Source: Elusimicrobiota bacterium (GTDB lineage Bacteria; Elusimicrobiota; Elusimicrobia; UBA1565; UBA9628). From it: a stretch of DNA of 59,454 nt. Positions 8,714 through 16,079 of the stretch are shown here, piece by piece. Numbering within the stretch: the stretch's first letter is position 1; each line of letters starts with the position of its first letter. The notes under the pieces are model-generated. The model was not told the origin of the DNA. It saw only the letters and a program-made list of their open reading frames with translations, and ran no database searches. Location: NCBI GenBank assembly GCA_003151975.1, contig PLZD01000067.1, forward strand, positions 65,143 through 124,596, read 5' to 3'. The translations under genes and the position numbers were made by a program.

Positions 8714-9616
8714 ATGAACCGCCTCATTTTGGCGTCGGCGCTCTCGTTGATCGCTCCGGCCGTCATGGCCGAGGGTTTTTCCGCGGCCGCGCAAACCATG
8801 CTCGCCGAGTTTGCCAAGTCCACGGGCCAATCGTCTTTGCTCGACGCCGGGGTCCCGCAGGCGCCGGTTCCCGTTCTCGGCAAGAAGCTCGAGGGGAAAT
8901 TCGTCCTCGTCTACCAGCCCGGCAAGACGCCGCAGGGGATTAAATGGGAACGCATACTAAAGGAAGCCAAGATTTATGAACAGGCCGTCACCGAGCTCAA
9001 CGCCAAGTTCTCCTTGCCTTACGACCTGACCATCGAGGCCCGGGAGTGCGGCGAGGCCAACGCCTGGTATCACTCCGAAGAACGCAAGATCACGCTGTGC
9101 TACGAGGAGACCGCCAACACGGCGCGGCTGCTCAAGAAGCAAACTAAGCCGAAGAAAAACGCCGACGCGCTGGCCCTGGGCGACGCAATCCACACCTTGC
9201 TGCACGAAACCGGCCACGCGCTGATCGACATCTTCAATCTTCCGGCCGTGGGCCGCGAAGAGGACGCCGTCGACCAGTTCGCGACGCTGACCTTGCTCAA
9301 GAGCGGCGAATCCGGCGAGATGGCGGCCCAAATCGCGGCCATGTCGTTCTTCTTGAGCGGCAAGGAGAGCCGCAAGAAGCACGAGAAGCTCGACTACTGG
9401 GACGAGCACTCCTTCGACAAGCAGCGCTACTACGACATCCTTTGCCTGGTCTACGGCAAGGACCCCGACAAATACGCCGATCTCGTTCCGAAGAAGCTGC
9501 CGCAAGCTCGCGCCGACCAGTGCCCCGCGCAGTACGAGAAGCTCGACGCGGCCTGGGACACGCTGCTCGCACCCCACCGCAAGAATCCGCTGGCCTCAAC
9601 GCCCTCGGCCAAGTAG
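8714..9616 (+). CDS. secreted DUF4344-type putative metallopeptidase
   Basis: A 300-residue protein with a signal peptide cleaved near VMA-EGF (residues 1-20). The zinc motif HETGH is at 164-168, followed by acidic residues EED (182-184) that may give the third ligand. The flanking context (YDLTIEARECGEANAWY, RKITLCYE, DAVDQFA) is typical of the DUF4344 family. It lies 51 nt after the M13 gene but has its own promoter-like box. The product should be a periplasmic peptidase of unknown substrate; activity is inferred from the zinc motif only. Confidence 0.85.
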   Translation: MNRLILASALSLIAPAVMAEGFSAAAQTMLAEFAKSTGQSSLLDAGVPQAPVPVLGKKLEGKFVLVYQPGKTPQGIKWERILKEAKIYEQAVTELNAKFSLPYDLTIEARECGEANAWYHSEERKITLCYEETANTARLLKKQTKPKKNADALALGDAIHTLLHETGHALIDIFNLPAVGREEDAVDQFATLTLLKSGESGEMAAQIAAMSFFLSGKESRKKHEKLDYWDEHSFDKQRYYDILCLVYGKDPDKYADLVPKKLPQARADQCPAQYEKLDAAWDTLLAPHRKNPLASTPSAK

Positions 9617-9646
9617 CCCGAGTCGTCCGACTCGGCGTCAAATAGA

Positions 9647-9652
9647 TATGAT
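9647..9652 (+). promoter_or_regulatory. -10 box of a leaderless promoter for the glycerol facilitator
   Basis: TATGAT ends 6 nt before ATG 9659; this spacing decides between the ATGs at 9653 and 9659. Confidence 0.5.
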
Positions 9653-9658
9653 ATGCGC

Positions 9659-10369
9659 ATGACCTCTCCATTTTTGGGCGAATTCATGGGCACGATGATC
9701 TTGATCCTGTTGGGAGACGGCGTGGTGGCCAGCGTGCTGCTGAAGAAATCCAAGGCCGAGGGCGGCGGTTGGATCGTGATCACCGCGGGCTGGTGCTTCG
9801 CGGTGGTCGCCGGCGTGTTCACGGCGCTGGCCTGCGGCAGCGCGGACGCCCACCTCAATCCCGCCGTGACGCTGGGATTTGCGGTGGTCAGCGGCGATTA
9901 CTCGAAATGCCTTTCTTATTTTGCCGCCCAGACTTTGGGCGCAATCGCGGGCGCGACTTTGGTCTGGGTGCATTTCCTGCCGCATTGGAAGGAGACGCCG
10001 GACAAGGGCCACAAGCTCGCGGTCTTTTGCAACTCGCCCGCGATCAACGCTCCGGGCTGGAATCTGCTCAGCGAAGTGATCGCGACCTTCGTGTTGATCT
10101 TCGTCATCAGCTGCATGGCGGCCAAGGCCCAACCCGGCTTGGTCCCCTTTTTGGTCGCCTCCCTGGTGTGGGGAATCGGCTTGTCGCTGGGCGGGCCCAC
10201 CGGCTACGCGATCAATCCCGCGCGCGACGTGGGTCCCCGGATCGCGCACTGGCTCCTGCCGATCGCGGGCAAGGGGCCATCGGGCTGGGACTACGCGGCC
10301 ATCCCCGTCTTCGGTCCGCTCATCGGCGGCGGGCTTGCGGGCCTGCTCATTCGCTTAATAAGATTCTGA
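9659..10369 (+). CDS. glpF: aquaporin family, glycerol-facilitator type channel
   Basis: A 236-residue inner-membrane channel with six hydrophobic segments and the two half-helix motifs HLNPAVTLG (NPA at 67-69) and YAINPARD (186-190). Asp190 after the second NPA-Arg is the residue that marks glycerol-conducting channels (GlpF) as opposed to water-only aquaporins. Start ATG 9659 gives MTSPFLGEF; ATG 9653 would add two residues. No glycerol kinase or glycerol-phosphate dehydrogenase gene is nearby, so the physiological substrate is inferred from the signature alone. Confidence 0.9.
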   Translation: MTSPFLGEFMGTMILILLGDGVVASVLLKKSKAEGGGWIVITAGWCFAVVAGVFTALACGSADAHLNPAVTLGFAVVSGDYSKCLSYFAAQTLGAIAGATLVWVHFLPHWKETPDKGHKLAVFCNSPAINAPGWNLLSEVIATFVLIFVISCMAAKAQPGLVPFLVASLVWGIGLSLGGPTGYAINPARDVGPRIAHWLLPIAGKGPSGWDYAAIPVFGPLIGGGLAGLLIRLIRF

Positions 10370-10384
10370 CGGTCGTATGATTTT

Positions 10385-10471
10385 GGAGGGGTGGCCGAGT
10401 GGTTTAAGGCAGCGCTCTTGAAAAGCGCCAGGGATGAAAGTCCCTCGTGAGTTCGAATCTCACCCCCTCCG
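10385..10471 (+). tRNA. tRNA-Ser (anticodon TGA)
   Basis: An 87-nt class II tRNA. The acceptor arms GGAGGGG and CCCCTCC pair fully, with discriminator G at 10471. The anticodon loop CTTGAAA at 10417-10423 places TGA at 10419-10421, closed by GCGCT/AGCGC. A long variable arm (about 10429-10448) precedes the T loop GTTCGAATC. The 3' CCA is not encoded. It lies between the glycerol facilitator and cytochrome genes on the same strand. Confidence 0.97.
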
Positions 10472-10518
10472 CGGATTTCGTCGACGCCGTCGCTATCAAT
10501 CGCTCGCGAGGAGAACAA

Positions 10519-11049
10519 ATGCTGAAAGGGATTATAGTCGGAGCCGTGTCAACCTTGGCCGCCATCGCAGTCGGGGCCTATCTCTTTATCTCGCTGGGGC
10601 TGATGCCGGCCAACGCGGACGGCAAGCCGCCGTGGCTCGAGAAGTGGGCCGCGAAAAAATCATTAAAAGTCACGATCGAAAGAGAAATGCCCAAAGGCGA
10701 CAATTCAGCGGCGCTGAGCGACGAGAACATGCTGACGGGCATCAAGCTTTACGCCGCAAACTGCGCGGTCTGCCACGGCGCCGCCGACGGAAAAGCGTCA
10801 AACATCGCCTCAGGGCTCTACCAGCACGCGCCGCAGCTCGGCAAGCACGGCGTCGAGGACGACCCCGACGGCGAGAACTACTGGAAGATCTACCACGGGA
10901 TCCGCATGACCGGCATGCCCTCCTACTCGAAGACCCTGTCCGAACAGGACATCTGGAAGATCGTCCTGTTCCTCAAGAACATGGACAAGCTCAGCCCCGC
11001 GGCCGACAAAGCCTGGAAGGCGGTGCCGAGTGCTGCTCCCGCGGTATGA
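10519..11049 (+). CDS. membrane-anchored class I cytochrome c
   Basis: A 176-residue protein with an N-terminal membrane segment (about residues 4-26) that serves as signal or anchor, and one heme c site CAVCH at 82-86. A later GMP motif (in RMTGMPSYS) offers the axial Met. The spacing and the closing helix (EQDIWKIVLFLKNM) fit the mono-heme cytochrome c / cytochrome cbb3-like fold. Start ATG 10519 is preceded by GAGGAG at 10508-10513. It should carry electrons on the periplasmic face. The stop overlaps the next gene as ATGA. Confidence 0.9.
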   Translation: MLKGIIVGAVSTLAAIAVGAYLFISLGLMPANADGKPPWLEKWAAKKSLKVTIEREMPKGDNSAALSDENMLTGIKLYAANCAVCHGAADGKASNIASGLYQHAPQLGKHGVEDDPDGENYWKIYHGIRMTGMPSYSKTLSEQDIWKIVLFLKNMDKLSPAADKAWKAVPSAAPAV

Positions 11050-11597
11050 TCGCGTCCCTGCTGTCGCTGTTTATCCTCTACGCCCAGCCCGCGGGCGCGA
11101 TGTCGGCGGTGCGCTTTTTGGCCTTCTCGCATGACGGGCACACCATGGCCTCGGTGACCAACGAGACGATCCGGCTCTGGGACGTCGGCGGCGGCAAGCT
11201 GGCGGCGTCCTTGAACGCTCACGACGGTACCGTGTCCGCCGTCGAGTTCTCGCCCGACGACAAGCTGCTGGCCACCGTGAGCTCGGGCACCGTGCATCTT
11301 TGGGACGTGGCGCGCGCGCAGGAGGCGGTGGCGCTTCAGGGAAACGCGAGCCACGCGGTGGCCGTCGCCTTCTCGCCCGACGGGCGCGCGCTGGCCTCGG
11401 CGCAGCGCTCCAGCATCAATATCTGGAATCCCGCCACGGGCCGCGCGATCGCCACCCTTAAGGGCCAAGGCGGGAGCATCTACTCTCTGGCCTACTCGCC
11501 CGACGGCCGCTATGTCGCCGCGGGCATCGGCTCCGACGGCGTCCAAATCTGGGACGTCGCCGGACAGCGCCTGCTGACCACTCTGGGCCCTAACTAG
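11046..11597 (+). CDS. secreted WD40-repeat protein
   Basis: A 183-residue protein: a short signal peptide (MIASLLSLFILYAQPAGA) and four WD40-type blades, seen in TIRLWDVGGGKL, TVHLWDVARAQE, SINIWNPATGRA and VQIWDVAGQRL, each preceded by a VxFSPDG element. Four blades are too few for a closed seven-bladed propeller, so it may dimerise or be a shortened propeller. The ATG overlaps the cytochrome stop (ATGA), so the two are one transcript; a link to the cytochrome is inferred from that only. Confidence 0.8.
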   Translation: MIASLLSLFILYAQPAGAMSAVRFLAFSHDGHTMASVTNETIRLWDVGGGKLAASLNAHDGTVSAVEFSPDDKLLATVSSGTVHLWDVARAQEAVALQGNASHAVAVAFSPDGRALASAQRSSINIWNPATGRAIATLKGQGGSIYSLAYSPDGRYVAAGIGSDGVQIWDVAGQRLLTTLGPN

Positions 11598-11709
11598 ACC
11601 CCGTCTTCCCGACGGACGCGGGCGGCCTCGCCCTTGAAATAGTTTTGTAACAGCCGGGGGCTACCCTTTTCTCAGGATTAGGCATCTTCAGTTCGCGCCG
11701 AGGGACACC

Positions 11710-11877
11710 ATGAACATGCTAATGCTGGTCGGGATGAGCTATCACGGAAGCGTCGCCGGGAACCCGGGCTTCGGAGACTCCGTCGCCCTGGGTTTTTTCA
11801 TTGCGGGGTTCGTGTCGCTGGCCGCGGGCGCTTATCTGTGCGCCAAGGCGCCGGCGTACCAGCCGATCCGCCGCTAG
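11710..11877 (+). CDS. small single-span membrane protein, unknown
   Basis: A 55-residue frame starting MNMLMLVGMSYHG, with one hydrophobic segment (about residues 23-46: SVALGFFIAGFVSLAAGAYLC) and a basic tail YQPIRR, giving an expected cytoplasmic C-terminus. AGGGA at 11701-11705 is a good ribosome site 4 nt before the ATG. I do not recognise a family. Support comes from the ribosome site, the membrane segment and codon use like its neighbours. Confidence 0.55.
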   Translation: MNMLMLVGMSYHGSVAGNPGFGDSVALGFFIAGFVSLAAGAYLCAKAPAYQPIRR

Positions 11878-11962
11878 GGACCTGATTTAGGCTCCGGCCG
11901 CCGTTTTCGTTCGCCAGTGTTTCGTTGCCCTTCCGCCTGTGGCAATCGCGCCTGCGAATGGT

Positions 11963-11989
11963 TATAATGCCCCGAGATAAGGGGCATTA
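11963..11989 (+). promoter_or_regulatory. histone gene promoter with palindrome over the start site
   Basis: TATAAT at 11963-11968 is followed by a perfect 9-bp inverted repeat, TAATGCCCC (11965-11973) and GGGGCATTA (11981-11989), with a 7-nt loop. The repeat begins inside the -10 box and spans the expected start site, as an autoregulatory operator would; the transcript end of it followed by TTATTTTC could also act as a weak terminator. The leader continues to a strong AAAGGAG site 9 nt before ATG 12012. Confidence 0.55.
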
Positions 11990-12011
11990 TTATTTTCAAA
12001 GGAGAGAACTC

Positions 12012-12206
12012 ATGGCCAAGAAAGGCGAGATGCTTCTCGTGAGCAGCAAGGTCAAGGCGATTTTGAAGGGCTACAAGTGCAACACCGCGGGAGACGCGCT
12101 CGACGGCCTCAACGGCTGGGCGCATTGGCTCATCGAGCAGGCCGCAAAGCGCGCCAAGGCTAATGGCCGCAAGACCGTCCGGTCCTACGACTTCATCGTC
12201 CGTTAA
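12012..12206 (+). CDS. bacterial histone-fold DNA-binding protein (HBb-like)
   Basis: A 64-residue basic protein. The layout matches a single histone fold: alpha1 in VSSKVKAILKGY (about 10-21), a long alpha2 in DALDGLNGWAHWLIEQAAKRAKANG (about 28-52), loop 2 with RKTVR (53-57) and a short alpha3 beginning SYDFIVR. The Arg-Lys-Thr-Val plus Asp pattern is the loop-2/alpha3 signature shared with archaeal histones and with the Bdellovibrio histone HBb. A strong AAAGGAG ribosome site and TATAAT promoter suggest high expression. It should be a dimeric nucleoid protein. Assignment rests on reading the motif; a structure prediction would confirm it. Confidence 0.8.
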   Translation: MAKKGEMLLVSSKVKAILKGYKCNTAGDALDGLNGWAHWLIEQAAKRAKANGRKTVRSYDFIVR

Positions 12207-12819
12207 GCGCGGCATCGTACCGCTGACGCTAGCCTTCCTGACGGCCTGCGCGCCTCGCGGCGAGCTGGCGTTGGGGGACCAGGCTTTTCACCAAGGGCGT
12301 CAGGAAGAAGCGGCGCGCCATTACTCCCTTGCCGTCGATGCGGCGCGGGCCGCTCACGGGCCGGAGCTTGCCGCGGCCCTCAATAGTCTCGCCGCCGTCG
12401 AGCGCCTCGAGGGGCGCTACGATAAGGCAGCGGGTCTTTACCGGCAGTCCGCGGCCTCGCTTGAAAAGTTTGTGGGCGCCGATCCCGTCGAGCTGCGCAC
12501 GCTCTATTACGACCTCGCCCAGGTCCTGAGCCTCGCAGGCAAGCTCAAGGAAGCCGACGAAGCTTACGGACGATTCTCGGATCTGGCCGTCGGCGGCGCG
12601 GTCGCGGGCGGCTCCGAGCTGGCCGACGAGCTGGTCGAGGCGGGGCAGTACTTCGATCTGCAGCGCGATCATATCGCGGCGACGAAATGCTACGCGCGGG
12701 CCTTGACGATCCGCGAGCGCCTGCTGCCGCCGGGCAGCGCCGCCATCACCGAGCTGCAAGAGGATATCGAGGCCGCCAAGAAATCCATTCGCGACGAGGG
12801 GGCCGCGCCCAGACCATGA
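12163..12819 (+). CDS. TPR-repeat lipoprotein
   Basis: A 218-residue protein. The lipobox LTAC places the lipidated Cys at residue 29 after a hydrophobic stretch (GIVPLTLAFLTAC). The mature part holds about four TPR-like helix pairs (GDQAFHQGRQEEAARHYSLAVDAAR, LAAVERLEGRYDKAAGLYRQS, and a pair near the C-terminus), a protein-protein interaction fold. The only ATG in frame, 12163, overlaps the histone-fold gene by 44 nt, giving a long n-region; a non-ATG start nearer the lipobox is possible. Its stop overlaps the kinase ATG, so it is likely the periplasmic companion of that kinase. Confidence 0.75.
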   Translation: MAARPSGPTTSSSVKRGIVPLTLAFLTACAPRGELALGDQAFHQGRQEEAARHYSLAVDAARAAHGPELAAALNSLAAVERLEGRYDKAAGLYRQSAASLEKFVGADPVELRTLYYDLAQVLSLAGKLKEADEAYGRFSDLAVGGAVAGGSELADELVEAGQYFDLQRDHIAATKCYARALTIRERLLPPGSAAITELQEDIEAAKKSIRDEGAAPRP

Positions 12820-14309
12820 TCAAGGATCTGCGCCTTCGCACCCAGCTGCCGATCCTCATCTTCTTTTTGACCGTGTATTGCGCGGCGGTCGGCGTCTCGT
12901 ATTCGCTCCAGAGCCGCGCGCAATCCGACCTCGAGGCGGCCTTCCACGAGGACCTCGCCGTGCTCACCAAGCTTCCGCGCCTCGGCGACGAGCTGCGGCA
13001 CCTTGAGTTGCTGACCAACGAATATCTGCTGACGGGAAACGAGACCTGGATCTCGGATCGGCTGCTCTTGATCGCCGACATCCGCAAGACGCAGGCCGAG
13101 CTCAGCGTGCTGCTCGTGCGGGAAGGCGAGAGCAATCTGTGGTCGGACATGGACAAGCGCTTGTCGGCGTATCTCGCCCAGCAGGACGAGTGGATCGCGC
13201 GCAAGAAATCGGGCCGCCTGAGTTTCTCGAACGCGGTGCGCATCGACGATTCACAAAAGAAAGCCTTTAACGCCGTCATCGATACGGTGCTCGCGATGCG
13301 CGACTCCAACCTTTTGGAGCTTCAGCAGCGCCGGGCCTCCGCGCGCCGAGCCGCGAGGCTGACTTTCTACATGACTTTAGGAACGGGCTTTCTCGTGGGG
13401 GGTCTGCTCTCCGCCTTCTTCCTCATCTATGTGATCCGGCCTTTGACGGAGCTGGAAAGCTACGCCAGCAACTGGGAGCTCGGCCGCGAGTGGAGCCTCA
13501 AGCCGACCAACGCGGGGCCCGAGATCCAAAACCTGTTCAACTGCCTCAGGGTCATGTCGACGCGCCTAAGTTCGGAATTCCACCGCGAGCAGGACTTGGC
13601 GCAGTTCAAGTCGCAGCTGGTCTCGTTGGTCAGCCACGAATTCAATAACGCCTTGAGCGTGCTCAACGGCGTCTCGGTGCTGCTCGAAGAGACCGAGGGG
13701 CGCAAGGACGAGGCTCGGCGCAAAGACTACTACGCGATGCTCAAGGGGAACATCCGTACTTTGCACGTCGCGGCCAACAATCTGCTCAACATGGGGCGCC
13801 TGGAATCGGGCAAGTTCGCGCTGAGCCCGCGCAAGACCATGATGCGCGACGTGATCTCGAGCTGCATCCAGCGGCTTGAGATCCTTTCCCTTCGTAAAGA
13901 AATCTCAGTGGCGCTCGACGTGCCCGAGGCGCCCTTATTCGTGCTGGCCGATCCCGAGGCGATGTCCTTGGTCGTCACCAACCTGCTGTCAAACGCCATC
14001 AAATATACGCCCGAGAAAGGCCACGTCTTCATCAGCATCGCCCACGAGGAGAACGACCCCAAGCATGTGCGCGTTTCTTTCCGGGATACCGGCATCGGCA
14101 TCAAGGCCGACGAGAAGGAACGCATATTTTCGGGCTTCTACCGCACCGAGCGCGGCAAGGACCAGGCCAAGGGCTTCGGGGTGGGCTTGTCTTTGGCCAA
14201 GCGCATCGTGGAAGCGCACGGCAGCACGCTTAACGTAGACAGCAAGCCGAACAAGGGCTCGGTGTTCTGGTTTCTACTGCCGGTGTTCGAAGAAAAAAGC
14301 GGCGCTTAA
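12816..14309 (+). CDS. membrane sensor histidine kinase
   Basis: A 497-residue kinase: membrane span about 11-32, a helical periplasmic domain about 33-182 resembling CHASE3-type four-helix sensors, a second span about 186-208, a short HAMP-like linker, HisKA with His274 in LVSHEFNNAL, and an HATPase domain with NLLSNAIKY, DTGIGI and GVGLSLAKRI. The residues after the His (NN in place of the usual RTP) are unusual and deserve a check for kinase activity. The ATG overlaps the stop of the TPR lipoprotein (ATGA). No response regulator is adjacent. The stop shares a TTAA with the convergent gene. Confidence 0.9.
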   Translation: MIKDLRLRTQLPILIFFLTVYCAAVGVSYSLQSRAQSDLEAAFHEDLAVLTKLPRLGDELRHLELLTNEYLLTGNETWISDRLLLIADIRKTQAELSVLLVREGESNLWSDMDKRLSAYLAQQDEWIARKKSGRLSFSNAVRIDDSQKKAFNAVIDTVLAMRDSNLLELQQRRASARRAARLTFYMTLGTGFLVGGLLSAFFLIYVIRPLTELESYASNWELGREWSLKPTNAGPEIQNLFNCLRVMSTRLSSEFHREQDLAQFKSQLVSLVSHEFNNALSVLNGVSVLLEETEGRKDEARRKDYYAMLKGNIRTLHVAANNLLNMGRLESGKFALSPRKTMMRDVISSCIQRLEILSLRKEISVALDVPEAPLFVLADPEAMSLVVTNLLSNAIKYTPEKGHVFISIAHEENDPKHVRVSFRDTGIGIKADEKERIFSGFYRTERGKDQAKGFGVGLSLAKRIVEAHGSTLNVDSKPNKGSVFWFLLPVFEEKSGA

Positions 14310-14821
14310 ATTCCGATCTCGTTTTCCAGCTCCCAGGTCGGGAGTTGGATCACGCGGGAATTCTCGACGCGCTTCTTCTGCTGGCGCTTGGGCTGGGGCC
14401 GCGGAGCGTCTTCAACTTCGACGGCTCCCGCGTGCACGGCGGTCTTGGTGCCCTCGTCAAAGCCCGTGTTGAGCTGCTGCGAGCTCGGCGCCGCGGCGCC
14501 GGGAGCGGCCGCGAAGGCTTTCTGGGCCGAGGCGAAAACGCCCTTTTCCTGCCGCGGGGCCATCGCGATGCCGGTGACCTGGATGCGCTCAGGGACCGAG
14601 ACCACGGGGATCGCGGGGATCGGCAGCTGAATGGCCGGTCCGGGAATGGTGCTGGGAAAAGGGAGCGGAAGATTGGGCAGGGAGACGATGGGAAGAATCG
14701 GCGCCGCGGGCAGGTTCACGCGGGGGATGGCCCGGAACTCGGCGGAATACGCCATCTTGGGGATGAAGAACATCCCGAGAAGAGACGCGATGATGATGAC
14801 CAGCCAGTAGTTGCGCTTCAT
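14306..14821 (-). CDS. secreted/anchored Pro-rich protein, unknown
   Basis: A 171-residue protein with an N-terminal hydrophobic segment (residues 5-26, WLVIIIASLLGMFFIPKMAYS-A), then a Pro/Leu/Ile-rich stretch (about 30-80) with repeated LP and IP units, and a charged Lys/Gln-rich C-terminal region. AAGGAG lies 6 nt before the ATG. No family recognised; the extended Pro-rich stretch suggests a spacer or periplasm-spanning element. The stop overlaps the kinase stop tail-to-tail within TTAA. Confidence 0.65.
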   Translation of the reverse strand: MKRNYWLVIIIASLLGMFFIPKMAYSAEFRAIPRVNLPAAPILPIVSLPNLPLPFPSTIPGPAIQLPIPAIPVVSVPERIQVTGIAMAPRQEKGVFASAQKAFAAAPGAAAPSSQQLNTGFDEGTKTAVHAGAVEVEDAPRPQPKRQQKKRVENSRVIQLPTWELENEIGI

Positions 14822-14952
14822 AGATTCTCCTTACATAGATAGGATACCGCGTAAGGGCATCCCCCAAGAAGGAGAACGGTCAACCGGCCTTGTTGACGCG
14901 CATCAATGGGCCTATTAGGGAAGGCGTCTAGGCCTTTGGGGCAACGGCGATT

Positions 14953-15399
14953 TTAGAAGGTCTCGGTGTCGAGGGAGATCGTGACGGGGCCGTCGTTGAC
15001 GAGCTCGACCTGCATGTGGGCCGCGAACTTGCCGGTTTTCACGGGCACGCCGAGCGTTGCGAGCTCCGCGCAGAATTTTTGGTAGAGCTCGTCGGCCAGC
15101 GCGGGCGCGGCGGCCGCGGTGAACTCGGGGCGGCGTCCGCCTTTGACTCCCGCGTAGAGCGTGAACTGCGAGACCACCAGCGCCCCGCCTTTTGTATCGA
15201 GCAAAGACAGATCGAACTTGCCGTCCGCGTTCGAGAAAATCCGCAAGCCCGCGATTTTGTCCGCGAGCTTCTTGGCCGCGGCGGGCGCGTCGTTCTGGCC
15301 GACCCCAAGAAGAACGACGAGTCCCGGGCCGATCGTTTGGGGCTCGCCTTCAGGCCAGGAAACGCAAGCGCGCGAGACGCGTTGGATCAGCGCTCTCAA
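14953..15399 (-). CDS. dtd: D-aminoacyl-tRNA deacylase
   Basis: A 148-residue enzyme of normal length that removes D-amino acids (and Gly from tRNA-Ala) mischarged on tRNA. It has the two family motifs: SQFTLYA (cross-subunit active site, about 77-83) and the C-terminal NDGPVT that carries the Gly-Pro pair for chiral proofreading. The start is TTG at 15399, overlapping the stop of the upstream hydroxylase-like gene as TTGA. Cytoplasmic. Confidence 0.95.
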   Translation of the reverse strand: MRALIQRVSRACVSWPEGEPQTIGPGLVVLLGVGQNDAPAAAKKLADKIAGLRIFSNADGKFDLSLLDTKGGALVVSQFTLYAGVKGGRRPEFTAAAAPALADELYQKFCAELATLGVPVKTGKFAAHMQVELVNDGPVTISLDTETF

Positions 15400-16040
15400 G
15401 AGCCGAACACGAAATCCCAGAGCGGGGTGGTCACGCCGAAGCGCGCATTGGGGCTCTCGAAGTGATGGCGCGCGTGGTACTTGCGCAGACTGTTGAGCCA
15501 GCGCCAGTCGAGCGGCTGGGGCGCGTGGAAGGCGTAATGAAAAGTCTCGTAGGCGAGATAGCCGACCGCGATGCCGGCCAGCATGCCGTCGGCGTGCGGG
15601 CGGCTCATGAAGGGGAGAAAGATTAGCCAGACGATCGCCGTCAGCGGCAAAGTCTGCAGCGGGCTGATGATGACTTGCGAGACGTCCTCAGGATGCTCGT
15701 GATGGCTGGCGTGGACCTTCGAGAGATTCATGTTCCAGAGCGCGTTGACGTCGGCGTAATGCAGCAGGCCGCGGTGGATGCCGTACTCGAGCAAGGTCCA
15801 CAGCGCCAGTCCCGCGACAAAGAGCAGCCAGGTCGAGCCGGTGAATCCCGGCGCTTTGTAGGACTGCCGCAGCCAGTACGCGGCCAGCGGCAGATAGACG
15901 GCGGCGGGAAAGGCGGGGTGCGTTTTAAGATAGCGGTCGAAGCCGCCTTGGTCGTAGGCGCTGCGCGGCGCGCGGTTGGGGTCGGGGAAGATGAACGAGG
16001 CCGAGAGCGGGCGTTCCGGCGTCGACAAGCTCGGCTTCAT
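15396..16040 (-). CDS. sterol desaturase / fatty acid hydroxylase superfamily membrane protein
   Basis: A 214-residue protein with about four membrane segments and the di-iron histidine boxes of the family: EYGIHR, HASHHEHP and YHARHHFESPNARFG, ending TPLWDFVFG as in FA2H/Scs7-type 2-hydroxylases. It probably hydroxylates a lipid acyl chain or a related carotenoid/hopanoid-type substrate in the membrane; the substrate cannot be told from sequence. ATG 16040 lies 7 nt below a TATAAT and is coupled to dtd by a 4-nt overlap. Confidence 0.88.
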   Translation of the reverse strand: MKPSLSTPERPLSASFIFPDPNRAPRSAYDQGGFDRYLKTHPAFPAAVYLPLAAYWLRQSYKAPGFTGSTWLLFVAGLALWTLLEYGIHRGLLHYADVNALWNMNLSKVHASHHEHPEDVSQVIISPLQTLPLTAIVWLIFLPFMSRPHADGMLAGIAVGYLAYETFHYAFHAPQPLDWRWLNSLRKYHARHHFESPNARFGVTTPLWDFVFGS

Positions 16041-16047
16041 CTTTCAT

Positions 16048-16053
16048 ATTATA
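16048..16053 (-). promoter_or_regulatory. -10 box of a leaderless promoter for the hydroxylase-dtd operon
   Basis: TATAAT on the minus strand ends 7 nt before ATG 16040. Confidence 0.5.
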
Positions 16054-16079
16054 GCGGTCGCAGGACCACCCTTCAAGGC

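Noticed and set aside
10376-10381. TATGAT as the tRNA-Ser promoter
   Set aside because: It ends only 3 nt before the mature 5' end, so transcription would begin inside the tRNA; an upstream box near 10359-10364 is more likely but weak.
10434-11045. Upstream extension of the WD40 frame through the cytochrome gene
   Set aside because: The extension reads through a clear cytochrome c in another frame; the ATGA overlap at 11046 and the signal peptide define the start.
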